Shown here: in pieces, positions 49,874-58,618 of the stretch
Numbering within the stretch: the stretch's first letter is position 1
Layout of the letters: every line of letters begins with the position of its first letter
DNA from: an uncultured Clostridia bacterium
GTDB lineage: Bacteria > Bacillota > Clostridia > Christensenellales > Borkfalkiaceae
DNA length: 64,000 nt
Direction of reading: 5' to 3'
Assembly (NCBI GenBank): GCA_934271275.1
Contig: CAKQRD010000012.1
Span: forward strand, 3,569-67,568
Made by a program: the position numbers and the translations under genes
The notes under the pieces: generated by a model
The model's database searches: none
What the model was told of the DNA's origin: nothing
Seen by the model: only the letters and a program-made list of their open reading frames with translations

Positions 49874-52661
49874 ACCACGTTTCTCCCGAGCCGAGTTCCA
49901 CCGTAAGCGGAACGCATAATTTTACCGCGCCTTCCATTTCTTCCACGAGTATTTTTTTAACCTCTTCCGCTTCCGAGCGGAGCGCGTCTATAATAAGTTC
50001 GTCGTGAACCTGCAAAATGAGCCGCGAAGCAAGCCCATCATTTTTCAGCCTTCCGTGAACCCCGAGCATAGCGAGTTTGATTATATCCGCGCTCGAACCT
50101 TGGAGCGGCATATTCATCGCCGCGCGCTCGCCGAACGAACGAAGATTGAAATTAGAAGCGTTTATCTCCCTTATATACCGCCTTCTGCCAAGCATAGTTA
50201 TAGCGTAGCCGGTCTTTTTCGCAAAAGCCACGTTGTCGTCCATATATTTTTTGACTTCGGGATATTCTCTGAAATACCCCGCTATATATTCCTTCGCGGC
50301 GGCAGGCGAAACTTTAAGCGATTTTGCAAGCCCGTATTCGGAAATTCCGTAAATTATACCGAAATTAACCGCTTTTGCCGCGCGCCGCATTTCGGGAGTG
50401 ACTTCCGAAAGCTTTACGCCGAACACCTTGCTCGCCGTTTCCGCGTGGACGTCGTGTCCGTTGAGGAACGCGTTTATAAGCCCCGAGCAACCCGAAAACG
50501 CCGCAAGAAGCCTTAATTCTATCTGCGAATAGTCCGCGCCGATTAAAATATGTTCGGAATCTCTCGGCACGAAAAATTTTCTGAGTTCTCTGCCTTCTTC
50601 CTCGCGTACGGGAATGTTCTGTAAATTCGGCTCTTTTGAGGAAAGCCGCCCCGTAGTCGTCACCGTCTGATTGAACGAGGTGAAAACAAGCCCCGTTTTT
50701 CTGTCGATAAGCGGTTTAAGCCCCTCGACGTAGGTGGAAAACAGCTTTTGTATTCTGCGGTATTCGAGAATAAGCGGCACGATGGGGTGCGCGTCCTCTA
50801 CCGATTCCAGCGTTTCGGCGGAAGTGGAGTAGCCGCGCTTGGTTTTTTTCGCCTTGCCGAGCTTCATTTTGCCGAACAGCACTTCGCCGAGCTGTACGGG
50901 GGAGTTTACGTTAAGCTCCTCGTCGCCCGCGTACTCGCGGATTTTGCTTTCTAGCCCGTCGAGCCGCGCCTTGAAATTGCGCCCCGATTCCGAAAGCGCG
51001 TCGTAATCCACCTTGAACCCAGCCGTTTCCATATCGAACAGCACCTCGCACAACGGAAGTTCTAAATCCGAGTAAAGCTTACGCATATTTTCCTCGTCGA
51101 GCTTTTCGGAAAGCAGTCTGAAAATTTTGTAAAGCGAATATGCGGGAAGCTCGTCGGTCTCGCCGTATTCCTCCAAAACCTCTGCGAGCGTTTCGACCTT
51201 GCCCGAAAAATCCGCAAGGTATTTCATTATCGAAACGTCGTCCGTGCGGGCGGAAAGACTCAAATCCACCTCTTTCAAGCGGTGCATAAGCTCCTTTTTA
51301 TCGTAGACGATAAGCCGCGGAGAATCGCTTTTTTCTTTACCGTCTTTTAAGCTCGCCGAAAAGAGCGGCGCGAGCGCGCGCAGAATTTCCGCAAGGTTGA
51401 ATCCGTCGTCCATCAAAAGCTCTTTTATGCCGAAAACGTATTCTTTGCGCGCGGCGGGAATATACAGGTCGGCGCGGCGCGAAGAAAGAGTAAACACCGC
51501 ATCGCCCGAAAAATCGAGCGCGGCAACCTCCGCAAGGTCGTTTATCGTTACTACCTCGGGCGCGGGTTCTGCCGTCGTTTTCGCTTCGTTGCTTCTTTCC
51601 CGTTTGGGTGTTTCGTTTGCGGCGGCGTTTAACCACGCAGGGTTTATCGAGAGATTTTTTTCGGTAGCGTTCTCGGGAAAAGTATTCGTAAAATTCGTAT
51701 TTATTTTGCCGTTTTGACCGCCGAAGCCGTTCGCTTCTGCCGAAGAGCCGCCTTCCGTAGCGGTCGAGCCACCCGCAGAACTTCCGCCGCTTGTCGGACC
51801 CGCTGGGCTTTCAAAAAGGGAAAGCTTGGAGGAAAGCGCTTTAAATTCGAGTGAAATGAATTTTTTGCGTACGACGTAGGGGAAGGGGGTTATAAAGCGC
51901 ATATCGGAAAGCGCAAAATCTATTCCGCAGTCGGTGTTGATTGTCGCGAGAGTGTGAGAAAGATACGCGTTTTCCTTGTCTTCCGCGAGTTTTTCTTTGA
52001 GTTTTCCCGTGATTTCGTCCAGATGCGCGTACACGCCGTCCAGAGTTCCGTATTTAAGAAGCAGAGTTTTTGCGGTTTTTTCGCCTACGCCCTTAACGCC
52101 GGGGATATTGTCCGAAGCGTCGCCCATAAGCGATTTCAGCTCGATAATCTGCGAGGGAACGAGTTCGGTTTTTTGGGTAAAGTTTTCGGCGTTAAGCTCG
52201 TCGAGTTCGGTGATTCCGCGCTTGGTAAAGAGAACGGAAACGTTTTCGTCAACGAGCTGAAAAGAGTCTTTGTCGCCGGTAATTATAAAGGTTTTAACAC
52301 CCGCGTGCTTGGAAATAGTGCCGATAACGTCGTCCGCTTCCACGCCCTCTTTTTCGTAAATGGCGATATTCATAAGCCTTAACACCTCTTTGATGAGAGG
52401 CACTTGTTCGCGAAGCTCGTCGGGCATAGGCTTTCTCGTACCCTTGTAGTCCGCGTACATTTTATGGCGGAAGGTGGGGGCTTTCAGGTCGAACGCCACG
52501 GCAAGATATTCCGGCTTGACGTCGGTCGCTATTTTTACGAGCATATTCGTGAAGCCGAAAACGGCGTTGGTATAAACGCCTTCTTTCGTGGAGAGAATCG
52601 GCATAGCGTAAAACGCGCGGTTCAAAAGGCTGTTGCCGTCGATAAGAACTAATTTTTCCAT
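49860..52661 (-). CDS. polA: DNA polymerase I
   Basis: A 933-residue repair and Okazaki-fragment polymerase. The 5'-3' exonuclease (1-290, VLIDGNSLLNRAFYAM ... VEADDVIGT ... GDASDNIPGVKGVGEKTA) is complete. A Ser/Gly-rich linker (about 295-345) follows. The 3'-5' exonuclease region lacks the DxE and other DEDD residues, so proofreading is probably lost. The polymerase motifs are intact: A DYSQIELRLLAAFSG, B RRAAKAVNFGIIYG, C LQVHDELII. It is upstream of coaE, with overlapping ends. Confidence 0.96.
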   Translation of the reverse strand: MEKLVLIDGNSLLNRAFYAMPILSTKEGVYTNAVFGFTNMLVKIATDVKPEYLAVAFDLKAPTFRHKMYADYKGTRKPMPDELREQVPLIKEVLRLMNIAIYEKEGVEADDVIGTISKHAGVKTFIITGDKDSFQLVDENVSVLFTKRGITELDELNAENFTQKTELVPSQIIELKSLMGDASDNIPGVKGVGEKTAKTLLLKYGTLDGVYAHLDEITGKLKEKLAEDKENAYLSHTLATINTDCGIDFALSDMRFITPFPYVVRKKFISLEFKALSSKLSLFESPAGPTSGGSSAGGSTATEGGSSAEANGFGGQNGKINTNFTNTFPENATEKNLSINPAWLNAAANETPKRERSNEAKTTAEPAPEVVTINDLAEVAALDFSGDAVFTLSSRRADLYIPAARKEYVFGIKELLMDDGFNLAEILRALAPLFSASLKDGKEKSDSPRLIVYDKKELMHRLKEVDLSLSARTDDVSIMKYLADFSGKVETLAEVLEEYGETDELPAYSLYKIFRLLSEKLDEENMRKLYSDLELPLCEVLFDMETAGFKVDYDALSESGRNFKARLDGLESKIREYAGDEELNVNSPVQLGEVLFGKMKLGKAKKTKRGYSTSAETLESVEDAHPIVPLILEYRRIQKLFSTYVEGLKPLIDRKTGLVFTSFNQTVTTTGRLSSKEPNLQNIPVREEEGRELRKFFVPRDSEHILIGADYSQIELRLLAAFSGCSGLINAFLNGHDVHAETASKVFGVKLSEVTPEMRRAAKAVNFGIIYGISEYGLAKSLKVSPAAAKEYIAGYFREYPEVKKYMDDNVAFAKKTGYAITMLGRRRYIREINASNFNLRSFGERAAMNMPLQGSSADIIKLAMLGVHGRLKNDGLASRLILQVHDELIIDALRSEAEEVKKILVEEMEGAVKLCVPLTVELGSGETWYDAK

Positions 52662-52817
52662 AAAACCCCTCTATCCGCTTGCAATCTCACCGAAAGTATG
52701 GTATTATATTTCGGCAAAGCAAAGTTGCGGATTGTAGATGCGGTAAAGATTATACCCGTATCAATAGATATTTTAACAAAAACCCGCGCTAAAAGCAACA
52801 ATAAAAAGTATAAAAAC

Positions 52818-52905
52818 GCCGCTGTGGTGAAACTGGCAGACGCGCCGGACTCAAAATCCGGTGGACTCATCCTCCGTGTCGGTTCGAGTCCGACCAGCGG
52901 CACCA
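52818..52905 (+). tRNA. tRNA-Leu (CAA)
   Basis: Acceptor GCCGCTG/CAGCGGC, anticodon loop CTCAAAA (CAA), a long variable arm (TGGACTCATCCTCCGTG) and T-loop GTTCGAGTC; CCA is encoded. Class II tRNA with anticodon for UUG. Confidence 0.97.
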
Positions 52906-52913
52906 AAAAAATG

Positions 52914-52943
52914 AAGGTAGCAAACGCTGCCTTTATTTTTTTG
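52914..52943 (+). terminator. tRNA-Leu terminator
   Basis: AAGGTAGC-AAAC-GCTGCCTT followed by TATTTTTTTG. Confidence 0.85.
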
Positions 52944-52957
52944 TATTGCCGCGGTCA

Positions 52958-53195
52958 GGACGAGAACCGAAGGTTCGGGCGAAGCCCTGCGTAGCGAAAG
53001 CGGAGCAGCGACCGACCAGCGGCGATGAAAAAGGCGGAAGAAAGAATATTGAAACTATCCGAAGGTTCGGGCGAAGCCCTGTGAACGCCTTTGACCGACT
53101 TACCTTGACGGGCAAGTTCTGCGGAGCGAAGCGTAGTAGCGCGCGGAAGCGGAGAAGCGACCGACCGGCGGCGATGAAAAAACGGGAGAAAGGAG
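52958..53195 (+). repeat. Two tandem units with copies of the tRNA-Leu 3' end
   Basis: Both units begin CCGAAGGTTCGGGCGAAGCC and end GCGGAGNAGCGACCGACCRG, then CGGCGATGAAAAA. In unit 1 (52969-53035) CCGACCAGCGGC (53012-53023) equals the tRNA-Leu tail. Unit 2 (about 53057-53195) has CCGACCGGCGGC and about 70 extra bases. The tail is followed by GATGAAAAA instead of the tRNA's ACCA. Similar structures lie behind tRNA-Arg and tRNA-Ile. Confidence 0.7.
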
Positions 53196-53205
53196 TTTTT
53201 TTGTG

Positions 53206-53240
53206 AAAAAATCCCCCCGCAAGTTTTTTCGCGGGGGGGA
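53206..53240 (-). terminator. Terminator of the 53289 gene
   Basis: On the minus strand CCCCCCGC (53231-53238) pairs with GCGGGGGG (53213-53220) and is followed by ATTTTTT. Confidence 0.8.
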
Positions 53241-53288
53241 AAAAAAAGGTTTACGTAAATATTTATCGCAAAAAAACGAAAGCGCGGG

Positions 53289-54818
53289 TTAATCTCCGCG
53301 CTCTTTTAAGAGTTTTGCTCTCTTTCTGTCCGCTTTACGTTTTGCCGTGGTAAATATAAATCCGATTATAATAAAGCTGTAAAAGCTTAAAATTCGCCAA
53401 ACGAGCATTGCGGAGAAACCGCCGCCCTTGACGAGTATTCCCGTAGAAAACAGAACGTAGAACGATAAATCCGCCGCGCCCGAGTTGCCGGGGGTGGGAA
53501 TAAAGGAAATCGCCGCGTACAAAATGGAGCAGAGCATTACGACCTGCGTCCATTCCACTAAGCCGTTTACGTTCGGCGCGTCGAACCCGAAAAACCTTAA
53601 CGTGAAATACGCGATGGAAGAAAGCGACAGATGCTCGAAAAAGCTCAACAGAAACGCCGTAATAAACGCCGCGGGCGCGCTTGCAAGCTGTTTCAAGCAT
53701 TTCGCGTTGTGCCGCACGTTCTTTATGGTCTTTTCGGTGGTCGCTTCCGGATCTTTGACTATGCGGAGCTTTCCGCCGATCTTTATAACCCATTTAACGA
53801 GCCTCGTGCCGACGCCGGGGAGCATACAGAACAGAATGACGATGACGGGCATTATCATACAGCACAAAAGCCCGATAATCGCAAGCACGTTGAAGGGGAC
53901 GACGTCGAAATTTATGATTTTTCCGTCCTGCATGAACAAGCCCGTATTATACGCCACGAGCGAGAAAATGCCGATTATGACGAACGCGAACTGATTGAGT
54001 ATATAAGTCGCGATAGGCAACGCGGAAGCGACTCCGCCGTGTACGCCGTGCTTTGAAAGGTGATAAATTTCAAACGGCTGACCGCCGACCGCGAGCGGCG
54101 TGACGTAGTTATAATAAAGCCCTATGACCGCCGTCTCCATACACGTTTTAAAGTGCCACTTTTTTGTCGTTTCCTTGCAAAGAACGGATAATTTCACGCC
54201 TTTGCAAACGAAAGTAAGGCAAAGCGACAAAAGCGCGAGCAGCAGGTAGAACCAACACTTCGCGAAAATTCCGCCGAGCGCACCGAAATCCGCCTGCCCC
54301 GCGTCGTTCGCGAAGAAATCTTTATAAAACGTGAACGCCAAAACGCCGACCACGAGAACTATGAATATCGCGGTAAAAATATTTTTGAACACTTTTTGCC
54401 GCTTATCCACTTGCTTGTCGTCGTTTATGCCGAAAACCTTCGCCATAACCAGCTGTTTGCCCTGAATTTCCGCGTCCTTGTCGGATGAAATTCCGCGGGA
54501 AACGGGGGTTGAAGCATTCGCGTCGTTTGCCGCGCCGGTTGCGCCCCTTGCGCCCGCGACGGCGTTTCCGTCCTTTCCGTCCGCGCCGAAAATCGCGCCC
54601 GCCGTGTCTGCCGCGCCTTCCTCACCGAACCCGCTCGTTAAGTCGGATGCTGCCGAGCCGCCGAGAGAATCGCGTAAATCCGCCGCGTCCGAATCGGAAT
54701 TCTCCGAAGCTTTCGTAAATTTCACCGATTCGGGGCTAATCTCGACGATTTTCGGCTCTAACGTCTTTTCGTCAACCTCTATTTTATGAAGTTTATAATT
54801 TTCATTTTTTTTGTGCAT
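53289..54818 (-). CDS. Flippase-like (LPG synthase TM-domain) membrane protein
   Basis: A 509-residue protein. Residues 1-150 are cytoplasmic and low-complexity (Ala/Gly/Ser/Asp-rich) with no domain. From about 150, around eight to nine membrane helices form the TIGR00374/UPF0104 lysylphosphatidylglycerol-synthase-like flippase domain (YYNYVTPLAVGGQPFEIYHLSKHGV near 235-260; SFIPTPGNSGAADLSFY near 455-471). Such proteins flip aminoacylated or glycosylated lipids. The synthase domain (DUF2156) is absent here, but a DUF2156 domain is encoded in the fusion at 38461, which is only a weak link. Confidence 0.82.
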   Translation of the reverse strand: MHKKNENYKLHKIEVDEKTLEPKIVEISPESVKFTKASENSDSDAADLRDSLGGSAASDLTSGFGEEGAADTAGAIFGADGKDGNAVAGARGATGAANDANASTPVSRGISSDKDAEIQGKQLVMAKVFGINDDKQVDKRQKVFKNIFTAIFIVLVVGVLAFTFYKDFFANDAGQADFGALGGIFAKCWFYLLLALLSLCLTFVCKGVKLSVLCKETTKKWHFKTCMETAVIGLYYNYVTPLAVGGQPFEIYHLSKHGVHGGVASALPIATYILNQFAFVIIGIFSLVAYNTGLFMQDGKIINFDVVPFNVLAIIGLLCCMIMPVIVILFCMLPGVGTRLVKWVIKIGGKLRIVKDPEATTEKTIKNVRHNAKCLKQLASAPAAFITAFLLSFFEHLSLSSIAYFTLRFFGFDAPNVNGLVEWTQVVMLCSILYAAISFIPTPGNSGAADLSFYVLFSTGILVKGGGFSAMLVWRILSFYSFIIIGFIFTTAKRKADRKRAKLLKERGD

Positions 54819-55013
54819 ATCTGATTATCTGAAACGAAAATAAAATTGAATACGACCACGCGTAAAATCTGCGCGTATTTTTAGTATCTTCTTTATTAGC
54901 TTATTCATTATACTTAATAAATGCGGTAAAGTCAAACGAAATGCCCGAAAGCGTAAAAAACGAAGCAAAACGCACGTAAAATCGCACAAATTTTTATAAT
55001 TCGTCAAAATTCG
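54819..55013. other. Gap before the rplI terminator
   Basis: No gene or RNA recognised. AT-rich; the promoter of the 53289 gene should lie in it. Confidence 0.3.
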
Positions 55014-55056
55014 TTTAAAAAAGCAGCCCGCCGCTTGCTAAAAGCAAGGGCAGGCC
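55014..55056 (-). terminator. rplI terminator
   Basis: On the minus strand GCCTGCC-CTTGCT-TTT-AGCAAG-C-GGCGGGC (55026-55055), then TGCTTTTTT. It lies 170 bp after the rplI stop; the 3' untranslated part between them holds no recognised element. Confidence 0.75.
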
Positions 55057-55225
55057 GAAAAAGGAAAAGTTTTTAGCCGTTTATGCGGATTTTCACCGTG
55101 CGGCTTGTGTGAGCAAAATAAAGGTTTAAGTAAACCGTGGATAGTGTGTGATAAGAGGGGAGGAAACTGCAAAAAGTACTGCGAAAGTCCCGATAACCTC
55201 TTTATATATGCGCGTTCTTTTATCG

Positions 55226-55666
55226 TCAGTTGATGACGTTTACCGTAATTTTAGCTGTTTCCTCTGCGGAAATTTTCACGGTAACGGGATACGCGCCCGC
55301 GGTTTTTATGTTTGATTGAAGAATAATCTTCTTTTTATCTATATCGTAGCCAAGCTCGGAGAGCTTATCCGCTATTTCTTTATTCGTCACGCTGCCGAAG
55401 AACTTGCCCGCCGCGCCGCTCTTTACCTGAAGAGTGATTTCCGCGCCGTTGATTTTATCTTTCAGTTCTTTGTTTGCTTTAAGAATTTCTTTTCTATGGA
55501 ACTCTGCGGCGGCTTTCTGCGCCTTGTTCTCGTTTATCGCCGCGGCGTCCGCGACCTTTGCGAGACCGTTTTTAATAAGGAAATTCTGGGCGAACCCGTC
55601 TTTCGCTTCTATAACGTCTCCCGCTTTGCCGGAGCCTTTTACGTCTTTAATAAGCACGACTTTCAT
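55226..55666 (-). CDS. rplI: Ribosomal protein L9
   Basis: A 146-residue large-subunit protein. The N-terminal RNA-binding domain MKVVLIKDVKGSGKAGDVIE, the FAQNFLIKNGLA segment and a long connecting helix lead to the C-terminal domain. Length is normal. It stands alone rather than in the usual rpsR-dnaB cluster. Confidence 0.96.
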   Translation of the reverse strand: MKVVLIKDVKGSGKAGDVIEAKDGFAQNFLIKNGLAKVADAAAINENKAQKAAAEFHRKEILKANKELKDKINGAEITLQVKSGAAGKFFGSVTNKEIADKLSELGYDIDKKKIILQSNIKTAGAYPVTVKISAEETAKITVNVIN

Positions 55667-55787
55667 AGCACAAACGACGCTCCATACTTTAATTCTATTC
55701 TATTCTACCGCAAAATGGCAAAAAAGTCAATAGAACTTGTATAATTTTTTTAAAATAAGGTAAAATAAAAACTATAAGGAGAGCGAT

Positions 55788-55934
55788 ATGAAAGAAAATC
55801 ATTCAATTCATTGCGACGTAACGGGTTGCAGACACAATTGCTGCGGCGAAAATTGCCAGCTTGACAGTATTAAGGTCACTTGCGGCTGCGGCGAAAGCTG
55901 CACCTGCTGCGGCAGTTACTCTGAAAAAGAGTAA
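55788..55934 (+). CDS. DUF1540 small cysteine-rich protein
   Basis: A 48-residue protein: MKENHSIHCDVTGCRHNCCG onward with nine cysteines arranged as CDVTGCRHNCCGENC, then TCGCGESCTCC. This matches DUF1540, small probable metal-binding proteins common in Clostridia and often spore-associated. The ATG follows AAGGAGAG at ideal spacing and a terminator follows. Function unknown. Confidence 0.9.
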   Translation: MKENHSIHCDVTGCRHNCCGENCQLDSIKVTCGCGESCTCCGSYSEKE

Positions 55935-55953
55935 GGATAAGCGAAAGAAAGTA

Positions 55954-55990
55954 AAGAGGGTTGCGACGGAAAATCGCAACCTTCTTTTTT
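55954..55990 (+). terminator. DUF1540 gene terminator
   Basis: AGGGTTGCGA (55957-55966) pairs with TCGCAACCTT (55974-55983), followed by CTTTTTT. Confidence 0.85.
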
Positions 55991-56340
55991 CATATATTAT
56001 TCCGGAAAAACTCCAATTCGCGCCGTCGCGAATATATCCATAAAAAAATTACGACTATTTCGTCTGAATACATATCTATTGTAGCACTTTATTTTTATTT
56101 GTCAAGTGTATTTGAAAATTTCTTTCAAAAAGTTTAAAATATTTTCAAAAAAGTTGATAAAAATTTTAAAAAGTTCGGACACGCGCGTTATGCCCGTTTC
56201 TTTTTGCGGCAAAGTTTTGGTAAACAGATGCGGGCGTCGTTAAGCGGCGAGATTACCCGACGAACTTGCGAAAATTTCCCGAACAGTTAACGTTCTGCAA
56301 TAATTTTACGCCCCAAAACACGGTCGCCCCTTTATTTTGC
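55991..56340. other. Gap of 350 bp
   Basis: AT-rich, no gene or RNA recognised. Confidence 0.35.
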
Positions 56341-56369
56341 TTGATTATTTTCTCAAAAAAGTATATACT
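56341..56369 (+). promoter_or_regulatory. Promoter of the CNNM/CorC gene
   Basis: TTGATT (56341-56346), 17-base spacer, TATACT (56364-56369), 54 bases before the ATG. Confidence 0.7.
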
Positions 56370-56422
56370 AAACGAGTATATTTCGCATATACATATATAT
56401 AATTCGTTTTTTGGAGGATATT

Positions 56423-57748
56423 ATGCCGGAAGGCTCTGTTCCGCGACTGATTGCCATTATCGTTCTCGTTATTTTTTCGGGATTTTTTTCCGCTACCGAA
56501 ACCGCCTATTCCTGCGCAAGCCGCACGAAGCTGCGCTCGCTCGCGGGCAACGGGAATAAAAGAGCAAAAAAAGTGCTTGTTCTTGCCGAGGACAAATACG
56601 ACAAGCTTTTAAGCACCGTTCTCGTCGGGAACAATATCGTCAATCTTTCCGCGGCGACCGTTGCCGCAAGCTTTTTCGCGCTGATTCTGAAAAATACGCC
56701 GAGCGTGGATTCGGGATTAGTTTCGACGATAGTTATGACCGTTTTCGTGCTGATATTCGGCGAGGTCACGCCGAAGTTCGTCGCAAAGGTCTATCCGGAG
56801 AAGTTCGCGATGGCGTTTTATCCGCTCGTCGTATTCTTCTTTTACCTCTTATACGTTTTCACCTTCTTCTTTTCGGGCTGGAAATGGCTTATCACCAAAA
56901 TTTTCCGCATTAAGAGCGAAGACGTCGTGACCGAAGACGAGGTTATGACGGTTGTGGAAGAGGCGGAAGAGGACGGCACGTTAAAGTCGGACGAAACAAA
57001 GCTTATCCGTTCGGTAATAGAGTTCGACGATCTGGAAGTCGGGGATATACTCGTGCCGCGCGTGAACGTTGTGGCGGTGGACGTGCAGACGCCTATGGAA
57101 GAGATTCGCCGAGTGTTCGACGAAGAGGGCTATTCGCGTATTCTCGTTTATAAAGATACGATAGATACGGTTATCGGAACTATTCACGAAAAAGATTTTT
57201 TCAGCGCGTACCTTGCTGGGAAAAAGAACGTGGACGGCATTTTGCAGAACGCGTTCTATACGACCGAACACGCTAAAATTTCTAACCTTTTGAAGCAGCT
57301 GCAAAAGAAAAAGGTACATATAGCCGTCGTTCTGGACGAATACGGCGGAACGCTCGGACTCGTGACTCTCGAAGATATTTTAGAGGAGCTTGTCGGGGAA
57401 ATCTGGGACGAACACGACGAAGAGGTCAATTTTTTCAAGAAAATCGACGACGAACATTATCTCGTGGACGGCAACGCGCCGCTTTCGGACGTGTTCGAGT
57501 TCTTCGGGCTGAAACACGAGGACGAAAACTTCGATTCCAACACGGTGAGCGGTTGGGTAATCGAAAAGCTGGGAGAAATTCCGCACGCGGGCGTTAAAAT
57601 AGAGTTTTCGGGCTTGGAATTCGAGGTGATGAAGTCCACCGTGAAACGCGTTTTGCAGGTTAAAGTGACCGTTCTTCACAAAGAGGACGAAGAAGATAAG
57701 GATAAAGACAGAGATAAAGACAAAGATAAGGAAAAGGATAAAGAATAG
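56423..57748 (+). CDS. CNNM/CorC-type membrane transporter or hemolysin-like protein
   Basis: A 441-residue protein with the usual three parts: the DUF21/CNNM membrane domain (1-165, GFFSATETAYSCASRTKLR and GEVTPKF near 113), a CBS pair (about 205-325, VPRVNVVAVDVQTPMEEI ... LDEYGGTLGLVTLEDILEEL) and the C-terminal CorC_HlyC domain. Homologues export or sense Mg2+ or Co2+. The frame opens at TTG 56411 inside the GGAGG; ATG 56423 is the better start. The last 22 residues are a Lys/Asp repeat (EDKDKDRDKDKDKEKDKE). Confidence 0.9.
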   Translation: MPEGSVPRLIAIIVLVIFSGFFSATETAYSCASRTKLRSLAGNGNKRAKKVLVLAEDKYDKLLSTVLVGNNIVNLSAATVAASFFALILKNTPSVDSGLVSTIVMTVFVLIFGEVTPKFVAKVYPEKFAMAFYPLVVFFFYLLYVFTFFFSGWKWLITKIFRIKSEDVVTEDEVMTVVEEAEEDGTLKSDETKLIRSVIEFDDLEVGDILVPRVNVVAVDVQTPMEEIRRVFDEEGYSRILVYKDTIDTVIGTIHEKDFFSAYLAGKKNVDGILQNAFYTTEHAKISNLLKQLQKKKVHIAVVLDEYGGTLGLVTLEDILEELVGEIWDEHDEEVNFFKKIDDEHYLVDGNAPLSDVFEFFGLKHEDENFDSNTVSGWVIEKLGEIPHAGVKIEFSGLEFEVMKSTVKRVLQVKVTVLHKEDEEDKDKDRDKDKDKEKDKE

Positions 57749-57870
57749 GGAAAAGCGGTAAGCGAAAGAAAAAAGAGGGAAGAAAGTAAAGGGAAATAAA
57801 AAACAAAAGGGAAAAGAGGAAAATAAAAACGAAATGCGCCGCGCCCCGTCGGGGCGCGGCGGAAAAATAA

Positions 57871-57947
57871 GCATCCGTAGCGCAAATGGATAGAGTGTCG
57901 CCCTCCGACGGCGAAGGTTGCGGGTTCGACTCCCGCCGGGTGTACCA
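57871..57947 (+). tRNA. tRNA-Arg (CCG)
   Basis: Acceptor GCATCCG/CGGGTGT, D-arm TAGCGCAAATGGATAGAG, anticodon loop CTCCGAC (CCG, decodes CGG), T-loop GTTCGACTC, encoded CCA. Confidence 0.96.
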
Positions 57948-57990
57948 AGCAATAGGCGGAACGCAAAAGCGTTCCGCCTATTGCTTTATA
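57947..57990 (+). terminator. tRNA-Arg terminator
   Basis: A perfect 18-bp stem AAGCAATAGGCGGAACGC-AAAA-complement (57947-57986), then TATAAAC. Confidence 0.85.
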
Positions 57991-58027
57991 AACGGTGACT
58001 CGGGTTGAACCTGCGGTTCGGCTCTGC

Positions 58028-58104
58028 CATCGTAGCGTAAGCGGAGATGTCTCCCGCCGGGTGTACCAAAAAGAAAGCTCCGAACAACGTTCGGGGCTTT
58101 TTTA
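58028..58104 (+). repeat. Truncated tRNA-Arg-like copy with terminator
   Basis: CTCCCGCCGGGTGTACCA (58051-58068) repeats the last 18 bases of tRNA-Arg, 121 bp downstream. Before it, CCATCGTAGCGTAAGCGGAG resembles the tRNA's 5' end and D-arm (CATCCGTAGCGCAAATGGA), so the copy looks like a tRNA with the anticodon arm removed. AAAGCTCCGAAC-AAC-complement (58074-58100) plus TTTT follows as a terminator. Confidence 0.65.
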
Positions 58105-58532
58105 GTATATTCATAAAGTGACGAAAGGATATAAAAAAGATTTCCTTTATCGGCGGCGCGATTTTTTATAATTTGATGCTACGACGAATTTGCCGTCTAA
58201 AAACGTGTTATAATGTAATCGACGGCAGGACTTTATTTTTTTTCGGGAATTAAAATCTTCGTTATGCTGAAAAGATCAAAGAGTTTCAAATCGCTTAAAA
58301 TAGGAAGTTAACCGATTTGCGGCGCAAACGAACACGCCTTCCGCCGACGGGTATCGTAAAGAAGCGCGACGGCGCGGAGAAGCGGTTATTTTTTTATGCC
58401 GACCGTCACGATTTATCCGCGCTTATTTCTCCTATATATATAATGTTTTAAAAATCGACCGAAAAGGAAACCTTACGTCGCGAATAATTTAAGGCGGGGG
58501 GGGTTATTTTATCGTCAGTTAAATCGTTTTTG
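58105..58532. other. Gap of about 430 bp
   Basis: No gene is supported; the only frame (58448-58636, minus) overlaps the promoter and has no ribosome site. No RNA family recognised. Confidence 0.35.
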
Positions 58533-58561
58533 TTGATAAAATTCTTTTCGTGTGGTAGAAT
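58533..58561 (+). promoter_or_regulatory. Promoter of the 58619 gene
   Basis: TTGATA (58533-58538), 17-base spacer, TAGAAT (58556-58561). Confidence 0.65.
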
Positions 58562-58618
58562 ATCTTTAACAATATTTTTAACGCAAAACGAAATTAAGTA
58601 AAATTTTAAGGACGGATT

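Noticed and set aside
52946..53206. Frame containing repeated PNV-like Arg/Gly residues after tRNA-Leu
   Set aside because: It is formed by the tandem tRNA-tail units and has no ribosome site.
55060..55225. Possible RNase P or other structured RNA (GAGGGGAGGAAACTGC, GCGAAAGTCCCG)
   Set aside because: Only a superficial likeness to RNase P RNA; conserved ACAGAAA and pairing partners are absent.
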